From: Bacillota bacterium
Lineage (GTDB): Bacteria > Bacillota > Clostridia > Lachnospirales > Lachnospiraceae
DNA: 64,000 nt
NCBI GenBank assembly: GCA_023436065.1
Contig: JAEZKU010000005.1
Span: 1 to 64,000 of the forward strand
Direction of reading: 5' to 3'
Positions 15,664-22,613 of the stretch are shown one piece after another. How positions within the stretch are numbered: position 1 is the first letter of the stretch; each line of letters starts with the position of its first letter. The notes below the pieces were generated by a model that was not told the origin of the DNA, ran no database searches, and worked only from the letters and a program-made list of their open reading frames with translations. The translations under genes were made by a program, and so were the position numbers.

Positions 15664-17067
15664 ATGAAGAAAATAAAACTACTGTACGTGTCTGCGGAGA
15701 TTTCACCCTATGCCAATACAGGCGGTCTTGGGGAAGTAGGCAGAAGCTTCCCTGCAGAGCTTGCGCAGGTTGAGAATTATGAGGTTCGAAGGGTCATGCC
15801 GCTGCATAAATCCATCGACAGAGCTATGAAATATGTGACGGATTTTGCTGTTGCCATGGACCAGGAATATGATACCTGTGTTGTGAAGGCAGATACAAAG
15901 GATAAGAAGCTGCAGACTTATTTCATTGAAAATGACAGATATTTTTACAGGGACAACCTATATGGATATGAGGATGACGGTCATCGTTATTTCTTCTTTT
16001 GTAAAGCTGTCGTGGAAATGCTGAAAAACCTGTCCTACAGGCCGGATATCGTGCATACCAATGACTGGCACTGTGGCTTTCTGAATCTGCTTTTAAAGAA
16101 GGAATTCCCTGAGATCAAGACGGTTTATACCATTCATAATATATCCTATCACGGATTTATCCCGTCCTCCTATCTGTCTGGGCTGGTAACCATGAAGGAG
16201 CAGTATTTGCTGGGCTGGCCGGAATGGCTGAATTTTATGAAGGCCGGAATTATTCATGCGGATCTTTTGACCACTGTCAGCCCCGGATATTGTGTGGAGA
16301 TCAGGCAGGCGGAATACGGTTGCGGTATGACCCCGCTGATAGAGCAGCGTGAGAATGGAATTGTCGGGATTCTCAATGGAGTGGATACGGAGCAATATGA
16401 TCCGGCGACAGAAGGGGAGCTGGAATATCCTTATGACAGTAAGCATCCGGAGCTTAAGAGAAGGAACCGCAGCTGGCTCAGGGAGCATTATAAGCTACCC
16501 GAGGATGACAGACCGCTGGTTGCGATGATTACCAGACTGGATTATTCCAAGGGAATCGATGTACTGCTGAAGGCAATCAGTTTCTTTGACTTCAGACGCT
16601 TTCAGTTGATTGTTCTGGGCTCGGGCAACCCTTATTATCAAGGGCTGCTGGCGAATATATCGTCAGGTTATCCGGATAGCATGGCGGTTGATTTTGAGTA
16701 TCATGCAAACACTGCAAAGAGAATTTATGCGGGAGCAGATATCTATCTGATGCCTTCTCTCTTTGAACCCTGTGGTCTGGGTCAGCTGTATGCGATGAGG
16801 TACGGTGCCGTTCCTATCGTAAATCCCGTGGGAGGCTTGAAGGATACTGTATTCGAGGATCAAGAGCATCCAAAGAAGTCCACCGGCTACTATATGAAGG
16901 AATGGAGCGGACAAGCTTTAAACGATGCGTTAAATCGGGCGCTGGAGGCTTATCGGTCGCCGGAGTGGTACACGATCGTGAAGAATTGCATGAAGTATAA
17001 TTCCACCTGGAAGAAAAGCGTGGAGGAATATCAGAAATATTATGAGACATTACTGGAGGATAGATAA
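15664..17067 (+). CDS. Divergent glycogen/starch synthase paralogue (GT5) with altered KTGGL motif
   Basis: A 467-residue GT5/GT-B protein related to GlgA. The N-terminal motif reads YANTGGLGEVGRSFP where GlgA has FAKTGGLADV: the donor-phosphate-binding Lys is Asn. The second motif is NPVGGLKDTV where the first copy has RETGGLRDTV. Other parts of the fold are kept (HTNDWHCGF, TIHNISYHGF, EPCGLGQLYAMRYG). It may use a different donor or acceptor, be a primer synthase, or be a regulatory partner of GlgA. It has a good start at ATG 15664 (AGAAATGAGGAAGT upstream) and ends the glg operon before palindrome copy B. Confidence 0.85.
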   Translation: MKKIKLLYVSAEISPYANTGGLGEVGRSFPAELAQVENYEVRRVMPLHKSIDRAMKYVTDFAVAMDQEYDTCVVKADTKDKKLQTYFIENDRYFYRDNLYGYEDDGHRYFFFCKAVVEMLKNLSYRPDIVHTNDWHCGFLNLLLKKEFPEIKTVYTIHNISYHGFIPSSYLSGLVTMKEQYLLGWPEWLNFMKAGIIHADLLTTVSPGYCVEIRQAEYGCGMTPLIEQRENGIVGILNGVDTEQYDPATEGELEYPYDSKHPELKRRNRSWLREHYKLPEDDRPLVAMITRLDYSKGIDVLLKAISFFDFRRFQLIVLGSGNPYYQGLLANISSGYPDSMAVDFEYHANTAKRIYAGADIYLMPSLFEPCGLGQLYAMRYGAVPIVNPVGGLKDTVFEDQEHPKKSTGYYMKEWSGQALNDALNRALEAYRSPEWYTIVKNCMKYNSTWKKSVEEYQKYYETLLEDR

Positions 17068-17100
17068 GAATAGTCGGATCGTTTCATAATACCTACTAAT

Positions 17101-17264
17101 AGCTGAGGTCCGAACAATAGGCGTCCCTAACACACTGGATCCCGGACACCTAACTGTTTTGTAAGCCATGATCAAACAGGTATGTTTGCTCATTTGTCTT
17201 ACAAAATCAGCAAGTTGTCCGTCAAACAGTGCATTATGGGATGCCTGTTATTCTGGCCTCAGCT
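17101..17264. repeat. 164-bp palindromic repeat, copy B (inverted orientation)
   Basis: The left end AGCTGAGGTCCGAACAATAG (17101-17120) pairs with the reverse complement of the right end (AGCTGAGGCCAGAATAACAG). The arm containing CAGGCATCCC and CACTGTTTGACGGACA is on the right (reverse strand), so this copy is inverted relative to A and C. The centre holds TTTTGTAAG repeats in opposite orientation. It fills the gap between glgA2 (plus) and the CotF-like gene (minus), again a convergent junction. Confidence 0.85.
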
Positions 17265-17366
17265 GTTTCACATATTGAAACAGCCCCTTCTCGTTACTAT
17301 ATAGGGAGTTTAGCCCTATTTTTCTGTATTTAGATGCTTTTGTACTTTACAATAGTCCTTATTCAC

Positions 17367-17837
17367 TTATTTGGCAGTGTACATTCCCTTACTCTCCATA
17401 TACTTGAAGATGGCTTCACCATGCTTCTGCTCTTCCTTCTGGATATGATTCAGAACATCTCTGACCTGTGCATCACTAAATTCGAAGATGGTAGTATCAT
17501 AGGCACCTGAAACATATTTTTCTGTAGTCAGCATATCATCACACATATCCTTGTCAGACAAATTGGGATTACCGGATGCGTTGCTTTGCGTCTTCATCCT
17601 CTGCTGGGATTGGGAACCCTGACCACCCATCGAAGGGACACTGCCGCTCAACAGCTGATTGATCGTATCAAGGTGTTCTTCCTCTTTACATCCATTACTC
17701 TGAAATACTGCTTTCAATTGTGGATCAGTTGTGAGACAGCTGTAATTTGCATATTTGCGGATACATTGCTCCTCATGGGATTTAGCATCCTCCAGTAATA
17801 GTTTCTCCTTTGTGGTTAATTGAATGTTTGAAATCAT
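17367..17837 (-). CDS. Spore coat protein, CotF-like
   Basis: A 156-residue, all-helical ferritin-like protein of the CotF coat family: MISNIQLTTKEKLLLEDAKS with HEEQCIRKYANY in helix 1, a helix with EEEHLDTINQLL, a Gln/Ser/Gly-rich linker (about residues 75-95), then KDMCDDMLTTEKYVSGAYDT and IQKEEQKHGEAIFKYM. The C-terminal half shows the paired DML-x-x-EK and EE-x-x-HGE pattern of this family. ATG 17837 is chosen because GGAGGTG lies seven bases upstream; the longer frame starts at a TTG inside that RBS. It supports a spore-forming host. Confidence 0.85.
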   Translation of the reverse strand: MISNIQLTTKEKLLLEDAKSHEEQCIRKYANYSCLTTDPQLKAVFQSNGCKEEEHLDTINQLLSGSVPSMGGQGSQSQQRMKTQSNASGNPNLSDKDMCDDMLTTEKYVSGAYDTTIFEFSDAQVRDVLNHIQKEEQKHGEAIFKYMESKGMYTAK

Positions 17838-18014
17838 ATGAAACACCTCCAAGATTATTATGAGCAGATATGATCATAATATCCTCCTCAGGTTTAATTA
17901 TGGAATTTCATTTTGACATGGCAATCCGGTTTCTAAATTATTTTTGACTTATATTTTATAATCTGGTACTATGAGGAAAAGGTTGCATCGTAGTGATGTG
18001 AAAGGTGGAATATC

Positions 18015-18914
18015 ATGTACGAAAGAGAAATAGAAGATCTAATTGAAAAAATGGCTGTTTTTGAAAAAGCCTTTGATAAGAGCAGACTGGTTGATCCCTC
18101 TAAAAATATATTTCTGGATTTAAAGGATAATAAGGTAACTGATGCGGGAATTAACTGCTTTGAATTCTGGGGAAAAGAAAGCGTATGTGATAATTGTATT
18201 GCCATGAGGGCATACAGGGAAGACGACATCTTTGTTAAAATAGAATATTACAAGGAGGATATCTACATAGTAGCTGCAGTTCCGGTGCAATTGAAAGACA
18301 GGGTTGTTGTGGTTGAGCTTCTAAAAAAGGCAACCAACAACATTATATTTGGCCCGGAGCCAAAGAAGCTGAAAGAGGATATCTATAGTTTGATCGATAA
18401 TCTGAATAATGTAGCACGGAAGGATACCCTGACCGGAATCTATAACAGAAGATATATCAATGAAAGAATACCGGTCGACATTAAGGATGAAGAGCTTTCA
18501 GATCAAAGCATTTCTGTGATTATGGCAGATTTAGATTTGTTTAAGAGTATCAATGATTCCTACGGGCACCTAATTGGTGACTGTGTTCTGAAAAGCTTTG
18601 CGGATATTCTGCAAAAGGGATTAAGAAGGGAGAATGACTGGGTTGCACGGTACGGAGGAGAGGAATTTCTGATCTGTATGCCCGGAGCAGGTTTGCAGCT
18701 TTCTATGGAGACAGCGGAGCAAATGAGAAAGGCTCTGGAAGAAACAGTGATGGAATTCGGTGGATTTCATTTCAAGATTACAGCAAGCTTTGGAGTGTTT
18801 TCAACCGTCCCCAATTCAGCTACTACCATGGATGATATTATCAAGAATGCAGACAAGATGCTGTATGAGGCAAAGCATAACGGCAGAAATCGGGTAGAAG
18901 GCTATTCTGCATAG
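18015..18914 (+). CDS. Diguanylate cyclase (GGDEF) with N-terminal Cys-containing sensor region
   Basis: A 299-residue cytoplasmic protein. The C-terminal GGDEF domain (about residues 135-298) has DTLTGIYNRRY, ADLDLFKSINDSYGH and an intact RYGGEEFL active site, so it should make c-di-GMP from GTP. An RxxD inhibitory site (RREND) sits five residues before GGEEF, so product feedback is likely. The first ~115 residues are not a domain I can name: a PAS-like alpha/beta pattern with C48, C58 and C61 (C-x9-C-x2-C), which could bind a metal, cluster or heme or act as a thiol switch. RBS AAAGGTGG precedes ATG 18015. Confidence 0.88.
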   Translation: MYEREIEDLIEKMAVFEKAFDKSRLVDPSKNIFLDLKDNKVTDAGINCFEFWGKESVCDNCIAMRAYREDDIFVKIEYYKEDIYIVAAVPVQLKDRVVVVELLKKATNNIIFGPEPKKLKEDIYSLIDNLNNVARKDTLTGIYNRRYINERIPVDIKDEELSDQSISVIMADLDLFKSINDSYGHLIGDCVLKSFADILQKGLRRENDWVARYGGEEFLICMPGAGLQLSMETAEQMRKALEETVMEFGGFHFKITASFGVFSTVPNSATTMDDIIKNADKMLYEAKHNGRNRVEGYSA

Positions 18915-18926
18915 AGTGATGTCAGA

Positions 18927-18964
18927 GAGAAGGACCATTGCACTAAGTTGCGACGGTCCTTCTC
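18927..18964. terminator. Bidirectional terminator hairpin between convergent genes
   Basis: GAGAAGGACC (18927-18936) pairs perfectly with GGTCCTTCTC (18955-18964). It separates the diguanylate cyclase gene from the 3' end of the MutS2-like gene. The T-run is poor. Confidence 0.6.
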
Positions 18965-18976
18965 GCTATTAACTAA

Positions 18977-20938
18977 TTATTTATTTTTATTCAAATATTC
19001 CTTCTCGTAGACGATCTCCAATCCCTCCTGATAACCCTTCTCCATCTTGCGACGGGCTTTTCTGTTGGCTACACTGTCAAAGATAATGGAGAAATCATAA
19101 TTCTCCGGATACATCTGTTTTGCGGAAACCTTCAACTGAAGTCTTTTATGATTGATCAATTCCTTCTTTTTTTGAATCTGTATTCCGATCTCTCCTTTCT
19201 CATTTGCTGTCTGATATACGATACCGATCTTCTTCTGCGGATACACAACCACACTGTCGCCCACTTGAAAACGCTGACTTCTTAAAGAACCCGGTGAGGG
19301 TGCTTTCGCCTTCGCAGTCTGTGATTGAAGCGCTGGGGCAGCCATGGAGGGTGTTGCTTCTGAAGCATCTTGAAGAAAATCAGAATCGATGCTGTGCTGT
19401 GTAGCCTTGCTGTCCCTGCAGTAAGCCTCATGATAAGCCCGTTCCAGCATATGCTTCGGTAACCCAAGACGTTTTGCAATATAAAGTGCACAGCTTTCAC
19501 CTGCCTCACCGATTTCAAGACGATACAGGGGCTTAAGACTTTCCCTGTCAAAGGCCATCTTCGCATTTACCAGGCCCTCTGTCTTGCCTGCGTAATCCTT
19601 AACCTCAGGATAGTGGGTGGTCGCCACGAAGAGGCAGCCCTTTTGCCTTAACTCCTCCAGGATGGCGATAGCAATACCCATACCTTCTGCCGGGTCTGTT
19701 CCGGAACCCAGCTCATCCAGTAGGACCAGACTATCCCTGCTGACATAGTTTAAAATGTTGATAATATTCGTGATATGAGAGGAAAAGGTGGATAAGTTCT
19801 CCGTAATGCTCTGTCCATCTCCAATATCACACAGGACAATATTGTTCATACAAAGCTCGGCATGGGTACAAGGTACATGAAGACCGCTCTGTGCCATAAG
19901 CTGCAGTAAGCCGACTGTTTTAAGCGCCACAGTCTTTCCACCGGTATTGGGACCTGTGATAATGATACCGTTGATCTGATCTCCGAGTATGAAGTTCAGG
20001 GGAACACATTCATCAGGTTTAATCAACGGATGCCTTCCATCCTCGATTCTGATGCGACGTTCTGTATTGATCAGGGCAGGGATGGCTTTCATATCCAGAC
20101 TGAGTTTAGCCTTGGCAAAGATGATATCCAAAGCTTCCATAGCCTCCATGTTCATTCTTATGACAGGGGCATGTTCCCCTATCATGCCCGATAGGACATA
20201 AAGGATTCGGCGTTCTTCATTGCTCTCTGCAATTTCAAGCAGGGATAATTCATCCTTCAGCTTTGATACGACAGTAGGCTCGATGAAATAGGTCGAACCG
20301 CTGGAGGAGATATCAAGCACCGACCCGCTGACCATGTTTTTATATTCTCTTTTAACCGGAAGTACAAAATGACCATTTCTGGTGGAGACATAGCCATCGG
20401 TAAACCATTCCTTCTTGCTTCGCAGCTGAGCTTCCAGTTTTGCCTTCATCTCCGATTTCAGCTGTTCGATTTTGCGCCTGATATCCTTTAGTTCCTTGGA
20501 TGCATTATCATCCACGGCATTATTTCTGATTGAGTTGTTCAATTCGTTGTTGAGTGACGTCAGCTCACTGATCGAGCCACCATAACCTGCGATGGCGACA
20601 TCGAGAGATTCTGCGCGCTTTAAAAAACCCTTTAAACGTCTGCAGCCATTGATGAACAATGCAATCTTGTTCAGCTGTTCCGGGATGAGCATTCCGCCCT
20701 TTTCTGCAAGCTCTAAAAGAATATCGATGTCCTTCATGGCAGCCAATGGGGGTGTGCCTATTTGATCCAGAATCTTTCTGGCCTCCGTAGTATCGTTGAT
20801 TCTGGCGTTTACCTCCCATTCGCTGAGATAGGGTTGCAATGCGAGCAGTTTTTGCTTCGCGGTCTCTGATACTGCATTTTGACTGAGCAGTTCTAATATT
20901 TTATTAAATTCCAAAGCGTTCATTGATTTTTCTGTCAT
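18977..20938 (-). CDS. MutS2-like ATPase lacking the Smr domain
   Basis: A 653-residue MutS-family protein closest to MutS2: an N-terminal MutS2 core (LEFNKILELLSQNAVSETAK), a coiled-coil clamp region (KELKDIRRKIEQLKSEMKAK), and the ABC ATPase with Walker A GPNTGGKT, signature-like STFSSH, Walker B LVLLDELGSGTDP and the TTHYPEVK switch. After the ATPase there is a Pro/Ala/Ser-rich linker (about residues 510-550) and a KOW-like small domain (FQVGDSVVVYPQKKIGIVYQ). Standard MutS2 is near 780 residues and ends in an Smr nuclease domain; that domain is absent. ATG 20938 has AAGGAG seven bases upstream. MutS2 in Bacillus acts on collided ribosomes; here a leader with terminator lies just upstream. 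Confidence 0.88.
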   Translation of the reverse strand: MTEKSMNALEFNKILELLSQNAVSETAKQKLLALQPYLSEWEVNARINDTTEARKILDQIGTPPLAAMKDIDILLELAEKGGMLIPEQLNKIALFINGCRRLKGFLKRAESLDVAIAGYGGSISELTSLNNELNNSIRNNAVDDNASKELKDIRRKIEQLKSEMKAKLEAQLRSKKEWFTDGYVSTRNGHFVLPVKREYKNMVSGSVLDISSSGSTYFIEPTVVSKLKDELSLLEIAESNEERRILYVLSGMIGEHAPVIRMNMEAMEALDIIFAKAKLSLDMKAIPALINTERRIRIEDGRHPLIKPDECVPLNFILGDQINGIIITGPNTGGKTVALKTVGLLQLMAQSGLHVPCTHAELCMNNIVLCDIGDGQSITENLSTFSSHITNIINILNYVSRDSLVLLDELGSGTDPAEGMGIAIAILEELRQKGCLFVATTHYPEVKDYAGKTEGLVNAKMAFDRESLKPLYRLEIGEAGESCALYIAKRLGLPKHMLERAYHEAYCRDSKATQHSIDSDFLQDASEATPSMAAPALQSQTAKAKAPSPGSLRSQRFQVGDSVVVYPQKKIGIVYQTANEKGEIGIQIQKKKELINHKRLQLKVSAKQMYPENYDFSIIFDSVANRKARRKMEKGYQEGLEIVYEKEYLNKNK

Positions 20939-20978
20939 TTTTCTACTCCTTAATTCCTAATTAATCTTTTATTTCAAT

Positions 20979-21033
20979 AAAAAGCCCACAGGTGCTCTAC
21001 CGATACAAAATGGATAGAATACTCCCTGTGGGC
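20979..21033 (-). terminator. Intrinsic terminator/attenuator upstream of the MutS2-like gene
   Basis: On the minus strand GCCCACAGG (21033-21025) pairs with CCTGTGGGC (20992-20984) and is followed by a U-run (A-run 20979-20983 on plus). It lies 41 bases before the MutS2-like start and downstream of a strong minus-strand promoter. Confidence 0.75.
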
Positions 21034-21043
21034 ATGCTGTCTC

Positions 21044-21247
21044 TTAATAATACAAGATGATTTGGTAAATCAATTCATTTGTCATGAATAAAAGGCATAA
21101 CAGGATAACCCTATTATGCCTTGGAATTCTGAAGAATGAATTAACAAGACAGTTTTGAGTATTTCTGTAAAGGTAGAAAGTTAGGCACAACAAAAAGAGG
21201 TATACAACCAGCGTACCCAACAAATTCAATTCTGTGCTACTGAGCAC
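21044..21247 (-). CDS. Possible small membrane protein (67 codons), doubtful
   Basis: A frame opening with GTG encodes two hydrophobic stretches (TLVVYLFLLCLTFYLY and VILLCLLFMTNELIYQIILYY) and stops eleven bases before the terminator stem. AAGG lies just before the GTG, but at poor spacing, and the GTG overlaps the leader peptide frame. The strong hairpin inside it argues for an RNA structure instead. It is listed because its stop just before the terminator fits a small gene. Confidence 0.25.
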   Translation of the reverse strand: MLSSTELNLLGTLVVYLFLLCLTFYLYRNTQNCLVNSFFRIPRHNRVILLCLLFMTNELIYQIILYY

Positions 21248-21275
21248 AAACCTTATTAACAGATAATACCGACAT
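21237..21275 (-). CDS. Putative 12-residue leader peptide MSVLSVNKVCAQ
   Basis: On the minus strand, AAAGGACGG lies about six bases before ATG (21275-21273), and the frame encodes MSVLSVNKVCAQ, ending in TAG at 21239-21237. It lies about 30 bases after the predicted transcription start and its last codons fall in the TGTGCT/AGCACA hairpin, as expected for a regulatory leader peptide. Confidence 0.4.
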   Translation of the reverse strand: MSVLSVNKVCAQ

Positions 21276-21313
21276 CAAAACCGTCCTTTCATACATTACA
21301 TTTTTACATTTGC

Positions 21314-21342
21314 ATTCTATCATAGGTAAATGCGACTGTCAA
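21314..21342 (-). promoter_or_regulatory. Strong minus-strand promoter for the MutS2-like leader
   Basis: TTGACA (21342-21337) and TAGAAT (21319-21314) with a 17-base spacer. Perfect -35 and near-perfect -10. Confidence 0.7.
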
Positions 21343-21573
21343 AGTATTTTTTCAGAAACCTCAACGAAAATTTTCGTAGAGAAAATGATTTTTAAGAAAT
21401 CCCGATTTATGGGGGATGATAGGAGAATAAAGAGGTTATTTGAAAAGAAAGTATTGAATTATTCCTATAAAGATAATATGATATAAATATAGTCTAATAG
21501 TACTATATATAGGATGGGGGCATTTTAGTAACAGACAGGAGGGAATTTGGTTAGGTATTAAAAGCTTGTTTGT

Positions 21574-21602
21574 TTGACAAAATAAGCTATTAACGATACT
21601 AT
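21574..21602 (+). promoter_or_regulatory. Promoter of the MarR-family gene
   Basis: TTGACA (21574-21579), 17-base spacer, TACTAT (21597-21602), 53 bases before the start codon at 21655. The gap between 21342 and 21574 holds only AT-rich sequence. Confidence 0.6.
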
Positions 21603-21654
21603 TATTTATATATAATTAAAAAATTTGAAATAAATATATATAGGAGAGACGACT

Positions 21655-22077
21655 ATGCTGGAGAAAGAATTTGAAAAGCTTTATTTTAAATTTCGCAATA
21701 ATTACTGTAAGAATCTGTTTTCTGGTGTGAACGAGGATGACGAGAGCTTAAGCCCTACCGAGTCCTACTGTGTTGAAGCAATTTTCCTGCTGAACCGTCC
21801 TACGGTGCATCAGTTTGCTAACTATGTGAATATATCTCAACCGAACGCAACCTATCGGATCAGCAACCTCATCAGTAAGGGATATGTACGTAAGGTGCTT
21901 TCCGAGGATGACCGCAGAGAGTATTTCCTTGAGGTTACAGATAAATTTTCCAGAAATTATGGTATGAATGCTTCCTTTAATGCGCAGCTGATGAGCGGTA
22001 TTCGTGAGAAGTTTACAGAGGATGAAATTGCGCTTCTTGAAAAGATGATTAAAAGATTAAATACGATCATGTCCTAG
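21655..22077 (+). CDS. MarR-family transcriptional regulator
   Basis: A 140-residue winged-helix protein of the MarR family. The recognition region is RPTVHQFANYVNISQPNATY with RISNLISKGYVRKV, followed by the wing SEDDRREYFLEVT. A dimerisation helix ends the protein (DEIALLEKMIKRLNTIMS). ATG 21655 follows GGAGAG. It is a single gene with its own promoter and terminator; its target is not evident, as flanking genes are on the other strand. Confidence 0.85.
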   Translation: MLEKEFEKLYFKFRNNYCKNLFSGVNEDDESLSPTESYCVEAIFLLNRPTVHQFANYVNISQPNATYRISNLISKGYVRKVLSEDDRREYFLEVTDKFSRNYGMNASFNAQLMSGIREKFTEDEIALLEKMIKRLNTIMS

Positions 22078-22105
22078 AGGATGAAGAATGATCAACGGAC
22101 ACAAT

Positions 22106-22167
22106 AAGAGGCAGTTGCAAAATTCAAAGAAGTGTTATACATTGATTTTGCAGCAGCCTCTTTTTTA
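22106..22167. terminator. Terminator after the MarR gene
   Basis: AAGAGGCAGTTGCAAAAT (22106-22123) pairs with ATTTTGCAGCAGCCTCTT (22145-22162), followed by a T-run. It can serve both the MarR gene and the convergent small gene at 22182-22463. Confidence 0.85.
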
Positions 22168-22181
22168 TTAGATTAAGATCA

Positions 22182-22463
22182 TTATTGCCATACGTGATCA
22201 AACTCAAGTTTATGTAAACAGGTTGCATAAGGCATACCTGTCATCGGTTTATATATCTCGATACCTGTAAAATGGCTGTCCTGTACCAAGCCCGGTTTTG
22301 GCCTGGCAATGCAGATGAAGCGATATCTCATGCCTGCCTCTTCGCGTTTTGCATAGGCTACAGGATAATAATCGAAGGAGTCGATGTGCCGCTTAAGGAC
22401 ATTATATAAGAGCAGTGCCTCATACGGGGGAATGACCGGATCGTAAACCCAGCTCTTAGGCAT
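22182..22463 (-). CDS. Small conserved-looking protein of unknown function
   Basis: A 93-residue soluble protein with no signal peptide or membrane segment that I do not recognise. It has a Tyr/Pro-rich N terminus (MPKSWVYDPVIPPYEALLLY) and a beta-rich middle (RYRFICIARPKPGL, HFTGIEIYKP). ATG 22463 follows GAGGTG at proper spacing. It is divergent from the GH43 gene, sharing an intergenic region that holds a 19-bp direct repeat. Confidence 0.65.
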   Translation of the reverse strand: MPKSWVYDPVIPPYEALLLYNVLKRHIDSFDYYPVAYAKREEAGMRYRFICIARPKPGLVQDSHFTGIEIYKPMTGMPYATCLHKLEFDHVWQ

Positions 22464-22520
22464 GCTAATTCACCTCAGAAAGAGCGTTACTATATCATAT
22501 GCAGGATCAAAAAAATGTTA

Positions 22521-22580
22521 ATACATGATTCACAAAATGTATGTGAAGCAGACATTTTTGGATACATGATTCACAAAATG
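22521..22580. repeat. 19-bp direct repeat upstream of the GH43 gene
   Basis: ATACATGATTCACAAAATG occurs at 22521-22539 and again, identical, at 22562-22580. The 41-base offset is close to four helical turns, so a dimeric regulator could bind both on one face. It precedes the GH43 start at 22614 and may be an operator for the AraC-type regulator at 24312-25187. Confidence 0.6.
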
Positions 22581-22613
22581 CGCACAGAATGTGTGCAAGT
22601 ATGGGAGGGTTCT

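Larger units (their letters stand above)
20980..21307 (-). promoter_or_regulatory. ~325-nt structured leader with candidate attenuation of the MutS2-like gene
   Basis: The minus-strand transcript starting near 21307 would contain, in order: a 12-codon leader frame (21275-21237) with a good RBS; a small hairpin overlapping its end (TGTGCT/AGCACA); a strong nested hairpin AAGGCATAA...TTATGCCTT (with AGG/CCT inside its loop, around 21090-21122); a GATTT/AAATC hairpin; and the terminator at 20979-21033. This order (peptide, hairpins, terminator, gene) is that of ribosome-mediated attenuators. A 67-codon frame also spans the region (see the entry at 21044). Confidence 0.55.

Noticed and set aside
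21044..21307. T-box riboswitch upstream of the MutS2-like gene
   Set aside because: The conserved T-box sequence (AGGGTGGNACCGCG) and specifier arrangement are not present.
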